From Drechslerella dactyloides (taxonomy: Eukaryota; Ascomycota; Orbiliomycetes; Orbiliales; Orbiliaceae): a stretch of 64,000 nucleotides of DNA. The position numbers and the translations under genes are program-made. The notes under the pieces were generated by a model. It saw only the letters and a program-made list of their open reading frames with translations, ran no database searches and was not told where the DNA came from. The stretch is taken from the NCBI GenBank assembly GCA_020064725.1, contig JAGTWJ010000001.1, positions 1,612,001-1,676,000 of the forward strand, given 5' to 3'. Below, piece by piece: positions 35,451 through 48,830 of this stretch. How positions within the stretch are numbered: the stretch's first letter is position 1; each line of letters starts with the position of its first letter.

Positions 35451-36852
35451 GTCGGCGTTCTTTGCGACTGAATCTCCTGCGCCGGTTGTTGTTTCGTACT
35501 ACGAACCCTCGCAGTATTGATATACCTACCTAGGTAGTTACACTTAAGTACTTAGGTATTCTTGTGGAGCACAGATTGAAGTTGAATATCTGTCTTTACT
35601 TTCGGTTGCGATTTTCTTGAATCGATTGACCTGAGAGGCGCGAATTTAAATTATAATGTCGAGTGTTTTTTATGTTTGCGGTGTTGGCGGAATGGGATCG
35701 CGGTCGGCTGCGGTTCCGCGATCAGAAAACCTGGCTACAAACGTTAAAGTTGGGCTATGGGATACGTACCACGTCTGCTAAGCAGGACACCGCACGACCG
35801 ATTTCAAGATGTATATTTCTCGGCGTTCAAACAAGTCTTTATCGTCTGGCATTTAAAATGCGAGTCGCGTTCGTTAGGCGTCATTGTTTTATGTTGGCGC
35901 CCTGCGTGGTTGGTGCATTATCATATGATACCCCGATGACGTCGTTGCCGGCCACACGTAATTAACGCTCCGACGCGAGACATCGGCCCCGGCACCGCGG
36001 CACCAGCGCCAGGCTGCGGCCAGCCGACGATCAGCTTAGTTAACGTACTGCATGGAAGCCAAGATGCAAGTTTTGCGAGTAATGTCGTATGCCGTCGAGG
36101 CGCATGTTGAGCTCATGAGCACTAACAACGGCCAAATATTTGCGAGGGCTAGCTAATTAGCGCTGGGCTTGGACGCTTGGATGGACGCGAACACACACGA
36201 CGACAACTTCGGATGTGTCGCGATCCGAATATACTTTGCGACTAAGAACCACGCCGGTTTAGGACATGTGGATCTGGAGACTAACATCTGTCAGCAACGA
36301 ATATACACTGCCGCATCGTGTGGTCAGTCAGCATCTGTCGACGGTCCACGAGTGTGCACTGCGGCTCAATCCGTGGATCGAGGATTTCGCGTTGGTCCCG
36401 TTGTATCGGCTGAAATCTGCCCGTCGACCAATCAAATAGCTGCCGTGATTCCGAGACGACCCGCAGCTAGTGTGCTCTGGGCGTAAGATTGTTGGATAGC
36501 AATGCGTCATGTTTCCTTTCGAGTCTGGTTGTGAAGTACCAATGGTCAAGTCGACTTTGTGTCTCCAGGCTGTGTATTGAGATCACTTGGCCAATTGGAC
36601 ATTCCGGGCTCTGCAAACCGAAGAGACTCTTTCATATTTTGCCAGCTAGCTACCGCACTAACTAGAACTACATCTACATGAATTTGGACGCCTGAGCGTA
36701 TATATCTAAACATACACACAGAAAAACCTTTATACCAATTTATATCTCCGACCCATAAACCCCAAAACCTCAAAGTCTATAGCAAAACGGCTTACGAGAC
36801 CGAGCAGAACGCATTGAAGGAGCACCAATCTAGCTTGCAAGACAAATCCTCG
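35451..36852. other. Intergenic region at the left edge of the accessory island
   Basis: 1.4 kb. Contains a palindromic ACCTAGGT at 35528-35535 and no supported gene. Composition becomes AT-richer toward the polyketide synthase 3' end. Confidence 0.5.
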
Positions 36853-39800
36853 TTAATTTGCCAATTTCCCCTCTATTTTTGACGCCAAATCGATAACGGA
36901 TTTACTTTGCACGACATCAAAGATGCTGATTGCCTGGTGGACATTCTTCGCCAGCCAGTTCCGCAGCTCGCCTGCCACCGACGAGTCAACGCCGTAGGCC
37001 GTCAGCGGTAGCTCCGCATTGATCTCCGACGGCGACATGCCAAAGATGTTTGCGATCCACAAGATTAAGGCTTCCTTTGCTATCTCATGGACGGACTCCT
37101 TGGGACATTCGGCCAGGCGGGACTTTAGCGACTTTTGCGCGCTGGCTTGCGCTTCGTCCCCGTTGCTGTCGCCGGTCTGCCACAGGGTCGCGAACCGCGG
37201 CTCCAGTCGCCAGGTGATGTCGCCTGGGTTTGTCCAGTTTTGTATCCCCGTCACCATCTGTCCCTTGTATGGGTTGCGGATGGCTACCTCTAACAGGTTC
37301 AACAATTCGGAAACGTCCTGCGTTCGGTAGCCTATCCGGTTCAGGCGTCCTTCGATGTCAGTTGTTGCGCGGGCGGCAACTCCGACGGAGGAGACGACGC
37401 CAATGTTGATGGAAACACCAGGCAGACCGTTGTCAACGCGGTGGCGGGCGAGCGCATCTTGGTATGTTCCGCCAGCTGTGTAATTTGTCTGGCCTGGGTT
37501 TCCGAGGACCGCTGTCGCCGACGAAAGCAGGATGAAAAAGTCCAGGCCGGGGCCGCGGAAGAGCTTGTCGAGGTTCTTGCTACCGTCGACTTTGGGCCGG
37601 ATCGCCTTCTCCCATTGCTCGCAGGTCATATTGGCAAACATCGAGTCCTGGAGGACGACGGCTGCTTGGATCACGCCGCGGATGGGTGTTTCGGCGCTGA
37701 ATTCACGGACGATTCTATCGATGCTCGCTTTGTCGGCCACGTCGCCGCTGCGTAGAGATGCACAGGTCCCCATCTCGGCGAATTCCCCGACGATGGACTG
37801 GTTGCTCTTGTCTCTGGCGCTTCGAGAGACGAGTATGAGGTTTCTCGCCCCGTGGCGGGCCATCCAGCGAGCGATTTCGAGCCCGATGCCGCTCAGTCCA
37901 CCCACGATGAGGTAGGCACCACTACCACTGAACTGGATTGGAGCGTGTTGTAGAATCGCCTGTCATTTACATATTGTTAGCAACTCTATGCATATGTAGA
38001 GTTGGTAGAAAGAAGTGTATCGGCTAACCTGAATTTGTTCGCCCTCTTGGGCGTTGACGACAATCTTTCCAACGTGCGTGCCGCTTTGCATTTTCCGGAA
38101 GGCCTTGGAAACATTGCTCAGACCGTACGGCAAGATCGGAACTCTGTGCTTGATCTGGCCGGTCTCGAACATCTTCATGACCTCCCGGAACGACTGCTGA
38201 AGCGTGCTGCCTTTCTGGATGGCCAGCTGAACGGTGTCCATGGAAATGTAAGACGCAACATTGCTAAAGTTCTTCATGCTCAACGTCTTCCCCAGCTGCG
38301 AATCCCGCTTGCCCAGCTCGATGAACCGGCCAAAGGAAGCCAGAGAGTCCCAACTAGCCTGCAACAGAGGCCCAGCCAGGGAATTCAAAACGACGTCCAC
38401 ACCCTTTCCACCCGTGGCGTCCATCACACCCTTATAGAACGACGTATCCCTACTGGAGAATATCTGATCTCGTGGGATCCCATACGTCGTTGCGAGAAAG
38501 TCTTTCTTCTCCTCGGAGCTGACCGTCGCGAGCACCTTCGCACCAAGATACTGCGCTATCGTAATCGCAGCCTGTCCCACACCACCCGCGGCCGAATGTA
38601 TCAAGACGCATTCGTCACTGGTAAGCTGTGCGAGGTGGACCAGCGCGTGGAAGGCCGTCACAAAGATAATCGGAACGGACGCCGCCTTCTCGAACGACAT
38701 GTCGCCGGGGATCTTTGCGACGCTGGTCCACGGCACCCGGACCTTGTTGGCCCAGTGGCCGGCGTGCATGACGGCGCACACGCGGTCGCCGACTTGCAGG
38801 CCGCGGGAGACCTTTGCGCCGACTCTGCTGATGTACCCGGCGCATTCGTACGCCATCCAGTTTTCGTTCAGCATGCCCATGGCGACGAGGACGTCGCGGA
38901 AGTTCAGACCGAATGCGTGCGGTGTTATCTCCACCATGTCTTCCGTCCAGGGGGTCGAGTTCCAGAGGCTGTCGTCCTCCTTGAAGACCAGGCTGTCCAG
39001 CAGCCCCGGGGTCGCTGATATCAGACGGGTGTACGGGCCGTTGAAGGAGAATTTCTTCGTCTCGGGAAGCTGAAGGCCGTTCAGTCGGCCGAGTTCGCGG
39101 TTTGAAGTGACGTCGCCGGTGAGTCGCGGGACTATCAGTTGGCCCCTCTGGCTGGAGAACTCGTAGTCTGCGGGCGCGGAGGTGGCGGAGCCCAGACACT
39201 GGCGGAGGGCCTCGCAGATTGGGCGGACGGCAGTGTTGCTGATATCTCGGCCGGTGGAGTCTAGCGTTACGGAGATGAATTTCTTCTCCGGCTGCTCGAT
39301 CCTAAGACTGCGGAGCAAGCCTACGTGCATCGCGGCCTCGGGACTGTCCGCGGGTGAGATCTGTGATACCCACATCACGTTCTCGGCCTCGGCCACCAAC
39401 TTTTTGAACTCCTCAAAGTTCCGCTTGATCATGCGCGATAGGAACTTGCTGTTGGCGCCGGCGAAGATTATGCACGTGCTGCCCTTGAGCGATGTATTTC
39501 CGAACCGCGAGATGAGAATGGGCTTGCCTGTTAGGCTTTCGACGGTTGGGGCTAGGTTATCGATCAAGTCTTGGATGGAGGGAGGGCAACCCGGTAGCTC
39601 TAGCAGTACTATTCCGTTTGGGTACGCTGATGGGGCATTGTTCGGATCTACGGCCGTCGTCGCCATGAGAGAGTAGGTGGACTGGCGGGCGTCTTCTGTA
39701 TCGTGGACCAGGAGGTCCAGTTTACCAAAACCGCCATCAGCTAGCACTGATTCCCATTTTGAATCAGCGAGTAACGGTGACTCTTGCCGTCCTTCTCCCT

Positions 39801-42800
39801 CTGCGGTCCACCAGCCCGGAAGCATGCCGTAAACGAGGCATAGATCCGGTCGTGGAGTGGTTGTTTCAAGAAGCAGAAGTTTTCCGCCAGGCTTGATGAG
39901 GCCGCGGATGTTGCTTACGCTCTGCGTAACGTCCTTCGTAAGATGGAGCACGTTGCACGCAATGACCAAGTCGTAGCTCTCGGCTGCGAAGCCTTGCTCT
40001 GTTGGATTCCGCTCTATATCGAGCTTCTGATACCTGACCTGCTCCGAGAAGCGATCAAACTTTTGCCGGGCGTCGAGGAATATATCCGCCCTGGTGTCCG
40101 TGTAGTCGTAGGACTGCGCTGCCAATGTTCCTGGATTGGATTGTGAGAGGCCTTCAAAGATGGCTTTGGATGCGGCTCCTTCTCCTGCGCCGACTTCTAG
40201 GATCTTGGCTCTCGGATGCTTGTGAGAGAACAGCTTGATGTAGCTCTTCAGTTGGTTCAGCGAGGAGCTGTATTGCGGCGTGAACGCATGGAACTGGTGG
40301 ACGAGGTGGTCTTGAGGGCGTGGTTCTACAGCTGTACCCTTTTCAGATCCAGCGAAGCTCTTTAGTACGGAACCGAGTAGCTCCCCATTCGAGTTGCCTT
40401 GGAAAGCTTTCTGGTACAACTGCTGCTTCTGCTGGCCATCCTCGATTCCATACTTGGAGAATAAAGTCTTGTCACAGTCGCGCATCCAGGAGATCTGCTT
40501 GGGATCAAGAGACTCAGAGATACAATCCGGGTTTTGATCCACTTTTGATAAGATGTCATGGACAATATTGACGGCTGCCGCGTAGAAGTCGTCGCCGGAT
40601 TTCGCGACCTTTGCCATCCGTGCTTCATTGACGATAATTTCTTCAAGCTCCTCTGCAGATAAAGCGGTAAAGTCAGGCCCCCATACTGTCTGTAAGACTT
40701 TAGTATTATCGATGACTTCCGCAGTCTGCGTGTGGGCCAAGGCCTTTATTCTCAGCGTCTTAGTCTTCATGACCAGCGTTGGAGTCGGGCCGTCAGCATC
40801 GAACGCGGACAGAGAAACGACGAAACCTTGCTGGTCGACTTCTTCGAGTGACGCGACGACCTTCAGTTTAGAACCTGGTCGTAAGTTTGCATCCGACTTG
40901 ACGTAGCAGCTGTCCGCGTTTGTCGGCAGGCACAGACCCAGCGCGTCCGACACCGACTTGGACACCGTCGCCCAAGCGAGCTGGAAGCATGCGTCCAATG
41001 TTGTAGGATGGATGCAAACCGGAGACTCGTAAGGGTGCGGTAGCACCGGGAGGATATCCGCCACGGTAACCGTTGCCACAGCGGCTCCCGGCCCGGATTG
41101 CAGCTCTGTGATGTTCTGAAAGGTGGGTCCGAAAGTAGGACCCGAGCTTTGAATCTGGACGTAGAAGTCGGATACTTCGACGGCATCGAGCTGGGGCTCA
41201 TCGAGCAGCTTCTGAACAACAGGGTCGATATCAGGCTGTGTGGTGGTCTGGGCGACCATTCCCTTGAAATGGCCGGACCATCTACCGTCCGTCCCCTGCG
41301 AGAAGATGTGGAACTCTTTTCGACCGAAGCGGTCGAGAATTTTGGGGTTCTGGTCTCGAATGACGAGTTGTATCTCGACTCCCTTTTCGGTGTCTGGGAC
41401 CACGAGGGCGTTGTACAGCTCGATCTCGCTGAGGGTGTACCCCCCAGAAGTCTGCTTGTTGGCAAGATACAGCTGCTCCATGGCCTCTACGACGATTGCG
41501 GCCCACCCGGCTCCCGGGAATATAACTTGATCTTGGAGAGAATGGTCTTGCATCCACGGGAGGTCTCCAATGCGTAATGTGTTCCGCCAAACGTATTGGT
41601 CGGTGTTCAAGCCCGGCAGTCTTACTCCCAGAAGGTCATGACGAGGATATTCTCGGTGCAGAGCTTCGGTGGCATTGGCAGGTGCCGCCCAGTAGCGAGT
41701 GGAGTGATTCCACGAGTAAGGGGGGAGATTGGTGATCACCTGCGGTGAGACTTTGCCATCGGGAAAGTTGATGGCGTTGAAGTTGACCGGGTATCCTTGG
41801 CAGAAAAGCCTGCCCGCTAGACCTTGTAGCGTGCGGACGGCATCTTCCTTACGCTTCAAGCAGCTGTCAATCGTGATCTTGTTATTCTTGACCTCTGGAT
41901 GCGAGAGGATCTGTCGGATGGGACCTTGAAGTGCCCCATGTGGTCCTAGCTCCACAATGGCGTCTACCGTAAATGGGGTGCCATCGGTCTTGCTCGATTT
42001 CTTCCCAAGGAGCATGGCTCTTAAAGCATCGTCAAACTCGACGCATTGGACCATGTTCTTGATCCAGTGCTCCGGCCTCCGCAAATCATTGGGATTTGTG
42101 ACACATTCGCCCGTTACCGGAGAGGCGAATAGGATGTCGGGCTTTGTATATGCTCTCTTCCCGAAGCAGTGCTTTTCAATCTTGTCGGCGTACTCGCCCG
42201 ACAGAATCTGCATATGAGGAGAGTGATAGGCTGCTGGGACTTTCAGTCGGCGATGGAATACACCAGACGCCTCCGCTCGCTCTTCCATCTTTTCCAATGC
42301 GTCGATATCTCCGGAGAGTGTAACGCTCGCTGGGCTGTTGACGCACGCAATCACAGCCACTCCGCCGTTCACACTCTGGATGTACTCTGTTGCTGCTTCT
42401 TTGCCTAGGCTCATGGCGGTCATTCCGCCTTTTGCAAGGCCGGATTGGACGTAGTTTGAAGTAATGTCACCCCGGACGTATGCAATGGTGACGGCGTCTT
42501 CAAAGGTGAGGATGCCAGCTCCGTAGGCTGCTGCGATCTCGCCGCTAGAGTGGCCAGTGCACGCTGTTGGAACTATACCCCATGACTTCAACAGCTGGAC
42601 TAGAGCTAATTGTAAAATGACGCTGAGGGGAAAGCTTAGGAACGGCTCGCTGGCGCGGCTGGATTTCTCGTCTCGAGATAGCTCTTCTATATATCGTGCA
42701 CTCGTAGTCAGCGCCACGAAACGACAGGGATCAAAGATATAGGTGGATTGCGTCTTCGAATACAGAGAACTTACCCAAAACGTCCCATGAAGCGCCTAGC

Positions 42801-44946
42801 GAGCGGATATGTTCGTTCGCCTTCTCGAGTGCTTCGCGGTATACCGGGTATGCATCGACGAGCTCGCGGCCCATAGCGAACCATTGTGCACCCTGACCGG
42901 TAAATACGAATCCCAACCGGGGAGCTCTCGTCAACGTCAACTGAGTAGGACGTATGCTCTTATCTCCCAGCGATTTAGTCAGCTCTTCAATGGATGTCGC
43001 GGAGACTGCTGCTCTCCATGCTAACTTTGAGCGCCGCTCCGATAGAGTATAGGCTAGATCTGATAGTTGAATCCGGCTATCTGCGGCGACCGCTTTGGAG
43101 TATTGCTCCAGCTTTTCCATTGCGGAGCGTATACTCTTTTCCTCCTTGGCGCTTATGGTCATTAAATAGCTGCGGGTACTCGGAGCGCTGTTCTCCTGGC
43201 GACTCCTGATCGCTGGCCAGTTCGGTATGGAGCATTCTACTGATTCGATGATCGCGTGGGCATTGGTGCCACCTGCTCCGAAATTGTTTACCGAAGCTCT
43301 CCGAAGCCGATTTTCCGGCCAAGGCATCAGCTTTGTGGGCACCTGTCAAGATGCAGCAGTCAGCAATCTAGAATTGACGTATGTATGTAAAGAATAGAGG
43401 GTCCGTCTTACCTTGAGATTCAGCCCGTCGAAGTCAATCTTGGAACTGGGAGTTCTGAACAGGGCTTGAGGTAGAATATACCCCTTCTCCAGCATAAGAA
43501 CAACCTTGATAACGGCAGCTAGACCGCTGGTAGCTTCTGTGTGGCCGAAGTTCGCTTTCACGGATCCCACGAAAAGCGGATCTGTCTTTGGCCTGTTCGC
43601 CCCGAGTGTTCTACCAAGAGCACCAGTCTCTATTTTATCACCAACTACTGTGCCGGTTCCGTGGCTTTCTACATAGGTCGTGTCTGCTAGGTCCAGCCCT
43701 GCTCGAGCGTAGACGGCTCGAATAAGATTTTCCTGGGCTTCTTGTGATGGAGAGGTAATCGTGGGGGTGTGGCCATCCTGATTCATGCCCGTTTCTCGGA
43801 TGATAGCTCTTATAGGGTCGTTGTCGCGAAGGGCGTCATCTAGGGGCTTCAGGATGATAGCTGCAATACCCTCGCCACGGCCGTAGCCTGCGGCACGCTC
43901 ATCGAAGCCGTAGGATTTTCCTTCGCGCCCTGTGAGACTAGTTTCAAGAATTTGAGTTAGTGAATGGATTTCGAGTATGGAAAGCAGCGCGTGCAGAGTA
44001 TCAATTTCGTAGTGGCATTGGCGCAAGTTAACTTACCCTACGCTAGAAAGCGCGATACCTGATGATGGATATAGTATCAAGTTGGCTCCACCAACCACTG
44101 CCATCTTTGCATCACCTGTCCGGATACTTTGGCACGCCAGGTGTAGCGCAGACATGGCTGAAGAGCAAGCAGTATCGACAGATACGCTTGGCCCTTGCAA
44201 ATCAAAAAAGTGGGAGATTCGGTTCGCGACCATGCATTGGCCGTTGCCCATCAAAATCGAGCGGGGCAGATTCTCTTGATCTTGGAGGAGCATGTCCTCA
44301 TAGTCGTGAAACATGGCTCCCGCAAAAACTGATGTGGAACTTCCTGCGATATCTTCAAGGGAAAGACCGGCTGGGGGAAATGTTAGCATTTCCGCTAGTT
44401 GCATTTTGTGTTCGGTTTAAAAACACCGATAGGATGCAACGCGAATCCGGGAACTTACCGGATTCAAAGGCTTCAAAGGTGGTCTCGAGAAGCATTCGTA
44501 TCTGCGGATCCATCGCCTGTGCAAAACAACTGTTAGCTGAATAACGAATTGCTGCTTTCTTGAGATATGGCTCACCCTTGCCAGCTCCGCAGTATAGTTA
44601 AAAAACGACGTATCACAGTATGATACATCTTCCCTAAGGAAATGACCACCGCGATGATGTATCTGATACCACACACAGTTATTAGATATATCTCAATGAA
44701 CGCACCGCTATTCATGTGAATGGTCTACAAATATCGAGGAAGTAATCAACTAACAGTTCCCAAGCTTTCAACACGAGGGTTATAGAACGCGTTTTCGTTC
44801 ATCCTATTCTGGGGCCACTCAGACGAAGTATTCCGAGCCGCCGCACAGATTTCCCAGAACTTCTGGAGGTCCTGTGCGTCTTCAGGGAAGCGACATGCCA
44901 TGCCAATGATGGCGATGGGCATTGTCTTGAAAGGACGGTGCGACAT
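36853..44946 (-). CDS. Highly reducing polyketide synthase, KS-AT-DH-cMT-ER-KR-ACP
   Basis: Iterative type I synthase building a reduced, C-methylated polyketide chain from acetyl and malonyl units. Eight exons (44946-44755, 44662-44576, 44516-44459, 44370-44037, 43937-43412, 43342-42775, 42686-38029, 37959-36853) give 2509 residues with no frame break. KS: VDTACSS Cys at about 180, then ESHGTGT and KANFGHTEAT. AT from about 543: TGQGAQW, GHSSG Ser at about 636, HSPHM. DH: DHSLQDQVIFPGAG with His at about 970 and LDACFQ Asp at about 1153. Methyltransferase: ILEVGAGEG near 1417. ER: VLIHSAAGGVGQA. KR: LIVGGLSGIGLEIA, with Tyr near 2301. ACP: YGVDSS, Ser near 2466. All catalytic motifs seem present. 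No thioesterase, reductase or condensation domain follows, so release must be in trans. Product unknown. Confidence 0.96.
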
Positions 44947-47900
44947 ATTGGCACCTCTTTGATCGTAAACCAAGAGATATGTGTATGGATAAGAAAGCCC
45001 TTGTAGAATATTAATATTCCACAGGCATTGAAGCTATGATGGCTATAGCAAGCCCTCTCGTAAGGAAAGATCTTCCTATTTATATAATATTTCGTACTCA
45101 GTATCGAGATTTACTCCGAGTATATCCTCATCGAAAGCCTACGTCCAGCACATGTCTAACGCCACACGTTTCGTCACGAGTGTGACTGGGTGGGTGGGTG
45201 AACACCGAGGGCATATTTTCAACCCGGCTCTGTCTTCTCAAAAATCAAAAGGTCTAAGGCTGCTTCTAGGTGGAATATGCGAGTCGGATTCCATCGGAAT
45301 AACCTCGGCATCGAATATACGCTCTTGATAGTCCGAATAGGGAAGTGTGTATACGAAAGTACGCATATGGCATAACAACTTATAAAAAGCCACCAGATCG
45401 GCCACACGTACATAAAAAATAATGCATGCCACAAAGTATACTTCAATTTCAGCAAAATACGCCATCGCAGGCATGGGCATACTTTATGAGGTACAAATTG
45501 CCTATCTATCGGACGGCACAGAGTTAATCCCCGAAAACCCTCCAGATTGAATAATTTTGTGAGTTCGCTGACTGCACGTTGCAATTCCGGCGTGAATTAT
45601 ATCTCTGTCCGAATATCCGAATGCATATTAATGGAATAGCTAGTATGTTGGAGGAGTGGATTCAGCAAGCCATGTTGCGTCAGCGTGCTGTTCGATCACG
45701 CAGTCATGCTCAAATTGAAGGAGCTGAAGGCTTTGTAAGGTAACTATAATCATTGCTAGTGCTGAATTCGTCAGAGCGGCACAGGTCCAAGTCATGTATA
45801 ATTGATACCAACTATAAATATACAAAGCGGTAAAAGTGACCGGCAGCCTAAACTATAGCCTATAGTATTAATTCTTACCGTTTTTATTATTACTATCCTG
45901 ATGGTTAGTAGCATTAGCTGTTTCGATTTACCGAAAGTCTTCCGTAGCAAATATCTTCTTTAAAAGCTCGCAGAGCCCGAAATGTGAGATATATTTTGCA
46001 GAGCACCGCTGTAATCAATAACGCTCTATTTGAATATGGGTGTCTTATGAGCGACCTTCTAAAGACATATAAAATGCTAGCACTAGGTTTTAGCACTGCT
46101 TTGTTAGACTTTAATAAGGATGATGTCTTGTTGGTATCTTCTTAGTTTTTGGTCGAAGGATTATTACCAATCTCACAGATGTTAATTACTTATTTAACAA
46201 GGAGTTCAATCGAAAGTGTCGCCAACATGCGGCACAGAGCTAGAGGTTGGTTGGGCTGATTGCGCGACTATCCCAAAAGGCTAATGACTCCGTTCTGATC
46301 AGGCAGCAAAGCAAAATATGCCTGCGAGATAGCCACACAGATTTCGGGACGAAAGATAAGTCCCGTGAATGTCAATTGAGCGAAATGATACCATCCATCT
46401 ACAAATACTTGCATTATAAAATTATATGAGGTTGTAGCACCATGCATGGCGTCGATGCGGCGAAGTGGAGACCACTAAACTTCAGTAATTAAATACTATC
46501 AGCTGCCGGTATTGTAGTTGCTCAAATCGTGCATGCACTTGTAGATCGTAGCCCTGTGATCGTACTTTCAAGCGCCTGTTCCTTCGGACTAGACTATAAT
46601 GAACCACTAAACCGAGGTCCTGCATACATAACGCACGCAGGAAGCCCTTACTAACCAGAGCTCAGTGTTGAAGAGTGCAAAACTAAATGCCCGAGATGCA
46701 ACAATAAATCAAGCATCCGTCGCGTAACGGGGAATTTTCGCCCAAGAAGCCTATCTTAAGCCGGCCTCACTATCGTAACCTAGGACCAAAACACCAGCCC
46801 AAATACTGGAAAGAAGGCGCTAGAGTACCAAAACGGAGGGGAAATCTGTCTCAGGCACATAGCGGGAAGATTATGTAATTGGAAGCCTTGCAGTCAGGGG
46901 CCTCATAAGGGTGGGCATTCTAACTGCAAAGACGTTTTCGGCACCCTGCATCGTCTTGATGTCCCGCTTGTACGCGCAACGGTAGAAGTTGCTGCGTCGG
47001 GATACTCAAACCGGGAGAAAAACTTGTAGGATTAATCTCTGCCGCGCTTATTTCTGAAGGTAAAACGGCCGACCGATAGTTACTCACAACGGAGTGAGCC
47101 TAGCCTCTAACGCCGAAAGTGCGAATATGTAAGAAAATTTCTGAACTAGGATATCTTTACACTGATGGACTTGCGTCAAGGACCAGGCCAACTATTGAAA
47201 TCAGATACACTCATTAATTGCTAAATATCAGTATACTATATTCAGGAAGACCCATTTGTGACTGATAGCGCACTAGCGTGCCCGAACTAGTGCTTGCCCC
47301 AAATATCGGATGAACACTCTGTGGATCATTTCCCGCGATTTTATCTTATCGCTTAGTCATCTCAATGTATAGGCTGGGAGTCCCGTGCATTCAAACCAAG
47401 GTACACAAGACAAACCGCTCGAGGCATATCGTTGCATGGAGTCTAACTGCTTTGGAAATTGTTGCCGTAACAGGTATGAGAGGTATGAGAGGTTCGTCGG
47501 CACGAACGGGCTTCTCTTGCGAGTAAGCCAAGCCAACGCTTTATCGGGCGAACACTGGCATAGTTCAACTGCAACCTATATCTGCCATGCATTATGCAGC
47601 TCTCGACTCAGTATATTCCAGCGTGATATCAATCAATATCTATGAGCTTTAACCGCAGAAATGACGCTTGACCTCGTTCGGCAAGAACGGGTCGATCCTT
47701 CCCTCCTTGTGGATATACGTGAAATATTAGATATTAGGTTGAGTGGGTAGTCGGCAGAAAAGGCCGCCATATTGGGATACGGCCGTTAAAGATACTGCAA
47801 AGGGTAGCGACGAGACTTCAGCCCCGTCTAGCTTGGTGGGCTCATGAACATCTTCGGACGGCCGTCTGCAGGATGTTCCTGCTCCGTGTATGCCTTATGA

Positions 47901-48830
47901 CAGGTGCACGCTTCGTTACAGGTTGCACTTGTGGTTAGATTTAAACTTAAAGTTCCGTTCGCAGGTTCTGGCGTGCATAGATATGCACGCCAGAACTTAC
48001 CTCCGTTACGGATCCATTCTACATACGACATGGAGAGTCTTGCTAGCGCCAAAATTGCGGCCACAAATGGACTAACTCAAAGCTCAGGTACAGGTTCTCC
48101 ACATACGGGCCGCGAATAATTGCCTCTTCGTCTTTTGGTCTTGTCGCAGGCACAACCGCCATAGCTTCGGCTGCCAGCTCGGCTGCAAAATGTGCACACC
48201 AGAAAGACGGCACCTTTTTCGGGATATATGGACAGGTGTGGACATAAGGCTACCCATAGCTTCATTGCTGCTATTTTCCCGAATTTGGACTCAGTTAGCA
48301 CCAGACGTCGCGGACGATATTTTATTGCGTCTATATGTCAACATTTCTAGCACTGCCATCCGATCCGTCCCACAAAAGACGGTATGTATGCCGTTTTTTA
48401 TGACGAAAGTGGCTAGTTTATAAAGCTAAGACTTCACCCATGAGTAGTTGCGCAGGTTAGATTTCCGTCTATTTAAGTAGTCGATAGACATCGCATTTGA
48501 GTCAGATACAGTAAAATTGAGACTTTATGATTAGTATGTTGAACTGAACAACCGATTTTAAGTCAGATAGTATGATGTGAGCCTAGTTACATTCTCGCCA
48601 TTAATCTACCGGCGGAATACGCAAGTACATGTACTTGGCCCCACCTCTGAGATCTCAATGCAGTACGTCGAGTTACTTCCAAGACAGACGATCAGCATAT
48701 CTCTATCGGATGCATTTACCATTTCGAGTTCATGAAGTGTTCAAAGTAGTTGGGCGGATGCAATAATTTCTTTTGCAGCAGGTATCGAGAACAATATCCT
48801 TGCTCCTTCCGAAAGATTCCAAACAACTAT
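44947..48830. other. Gene-poor AT-rich tract, 3.9 kb
   Basis: No supported gene. It holds the synthase promoter side (44947 onward) and two short coding-like scraps on opposite strands. One is minus 45238-45480, ending in a Pro/Arg/Asp-rich tail. The other is plus near 48290-48380, ending at a GTATGT. Neither is recognised. A 32-bp palindrome is listed separately. The stretch may contain unrecognisable relics of lost cluster genes. Confidence 0.45.
47965..47996. repeat. 32-bp near-perfect palindrome
   Basis: Arms GTTCTGGCGTGCATA (47965-47979) and TATGCACGCCAGAAC (47982-47996) are exact reverse complements, separated by 2 bp. The site could extrude as a cruciform, fold as an RNA hairpin or bind a dimeric regulator. 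There is no gene within 800 bp and no second copy was noticed in this window. Significance unknown. Confidence 0.85.

Noticed and set aside
38002..39018. 338-codon plus-strand frame
   Set aside because: Antisense to the enoyl-reductase region of the PKS; no domain of its own.
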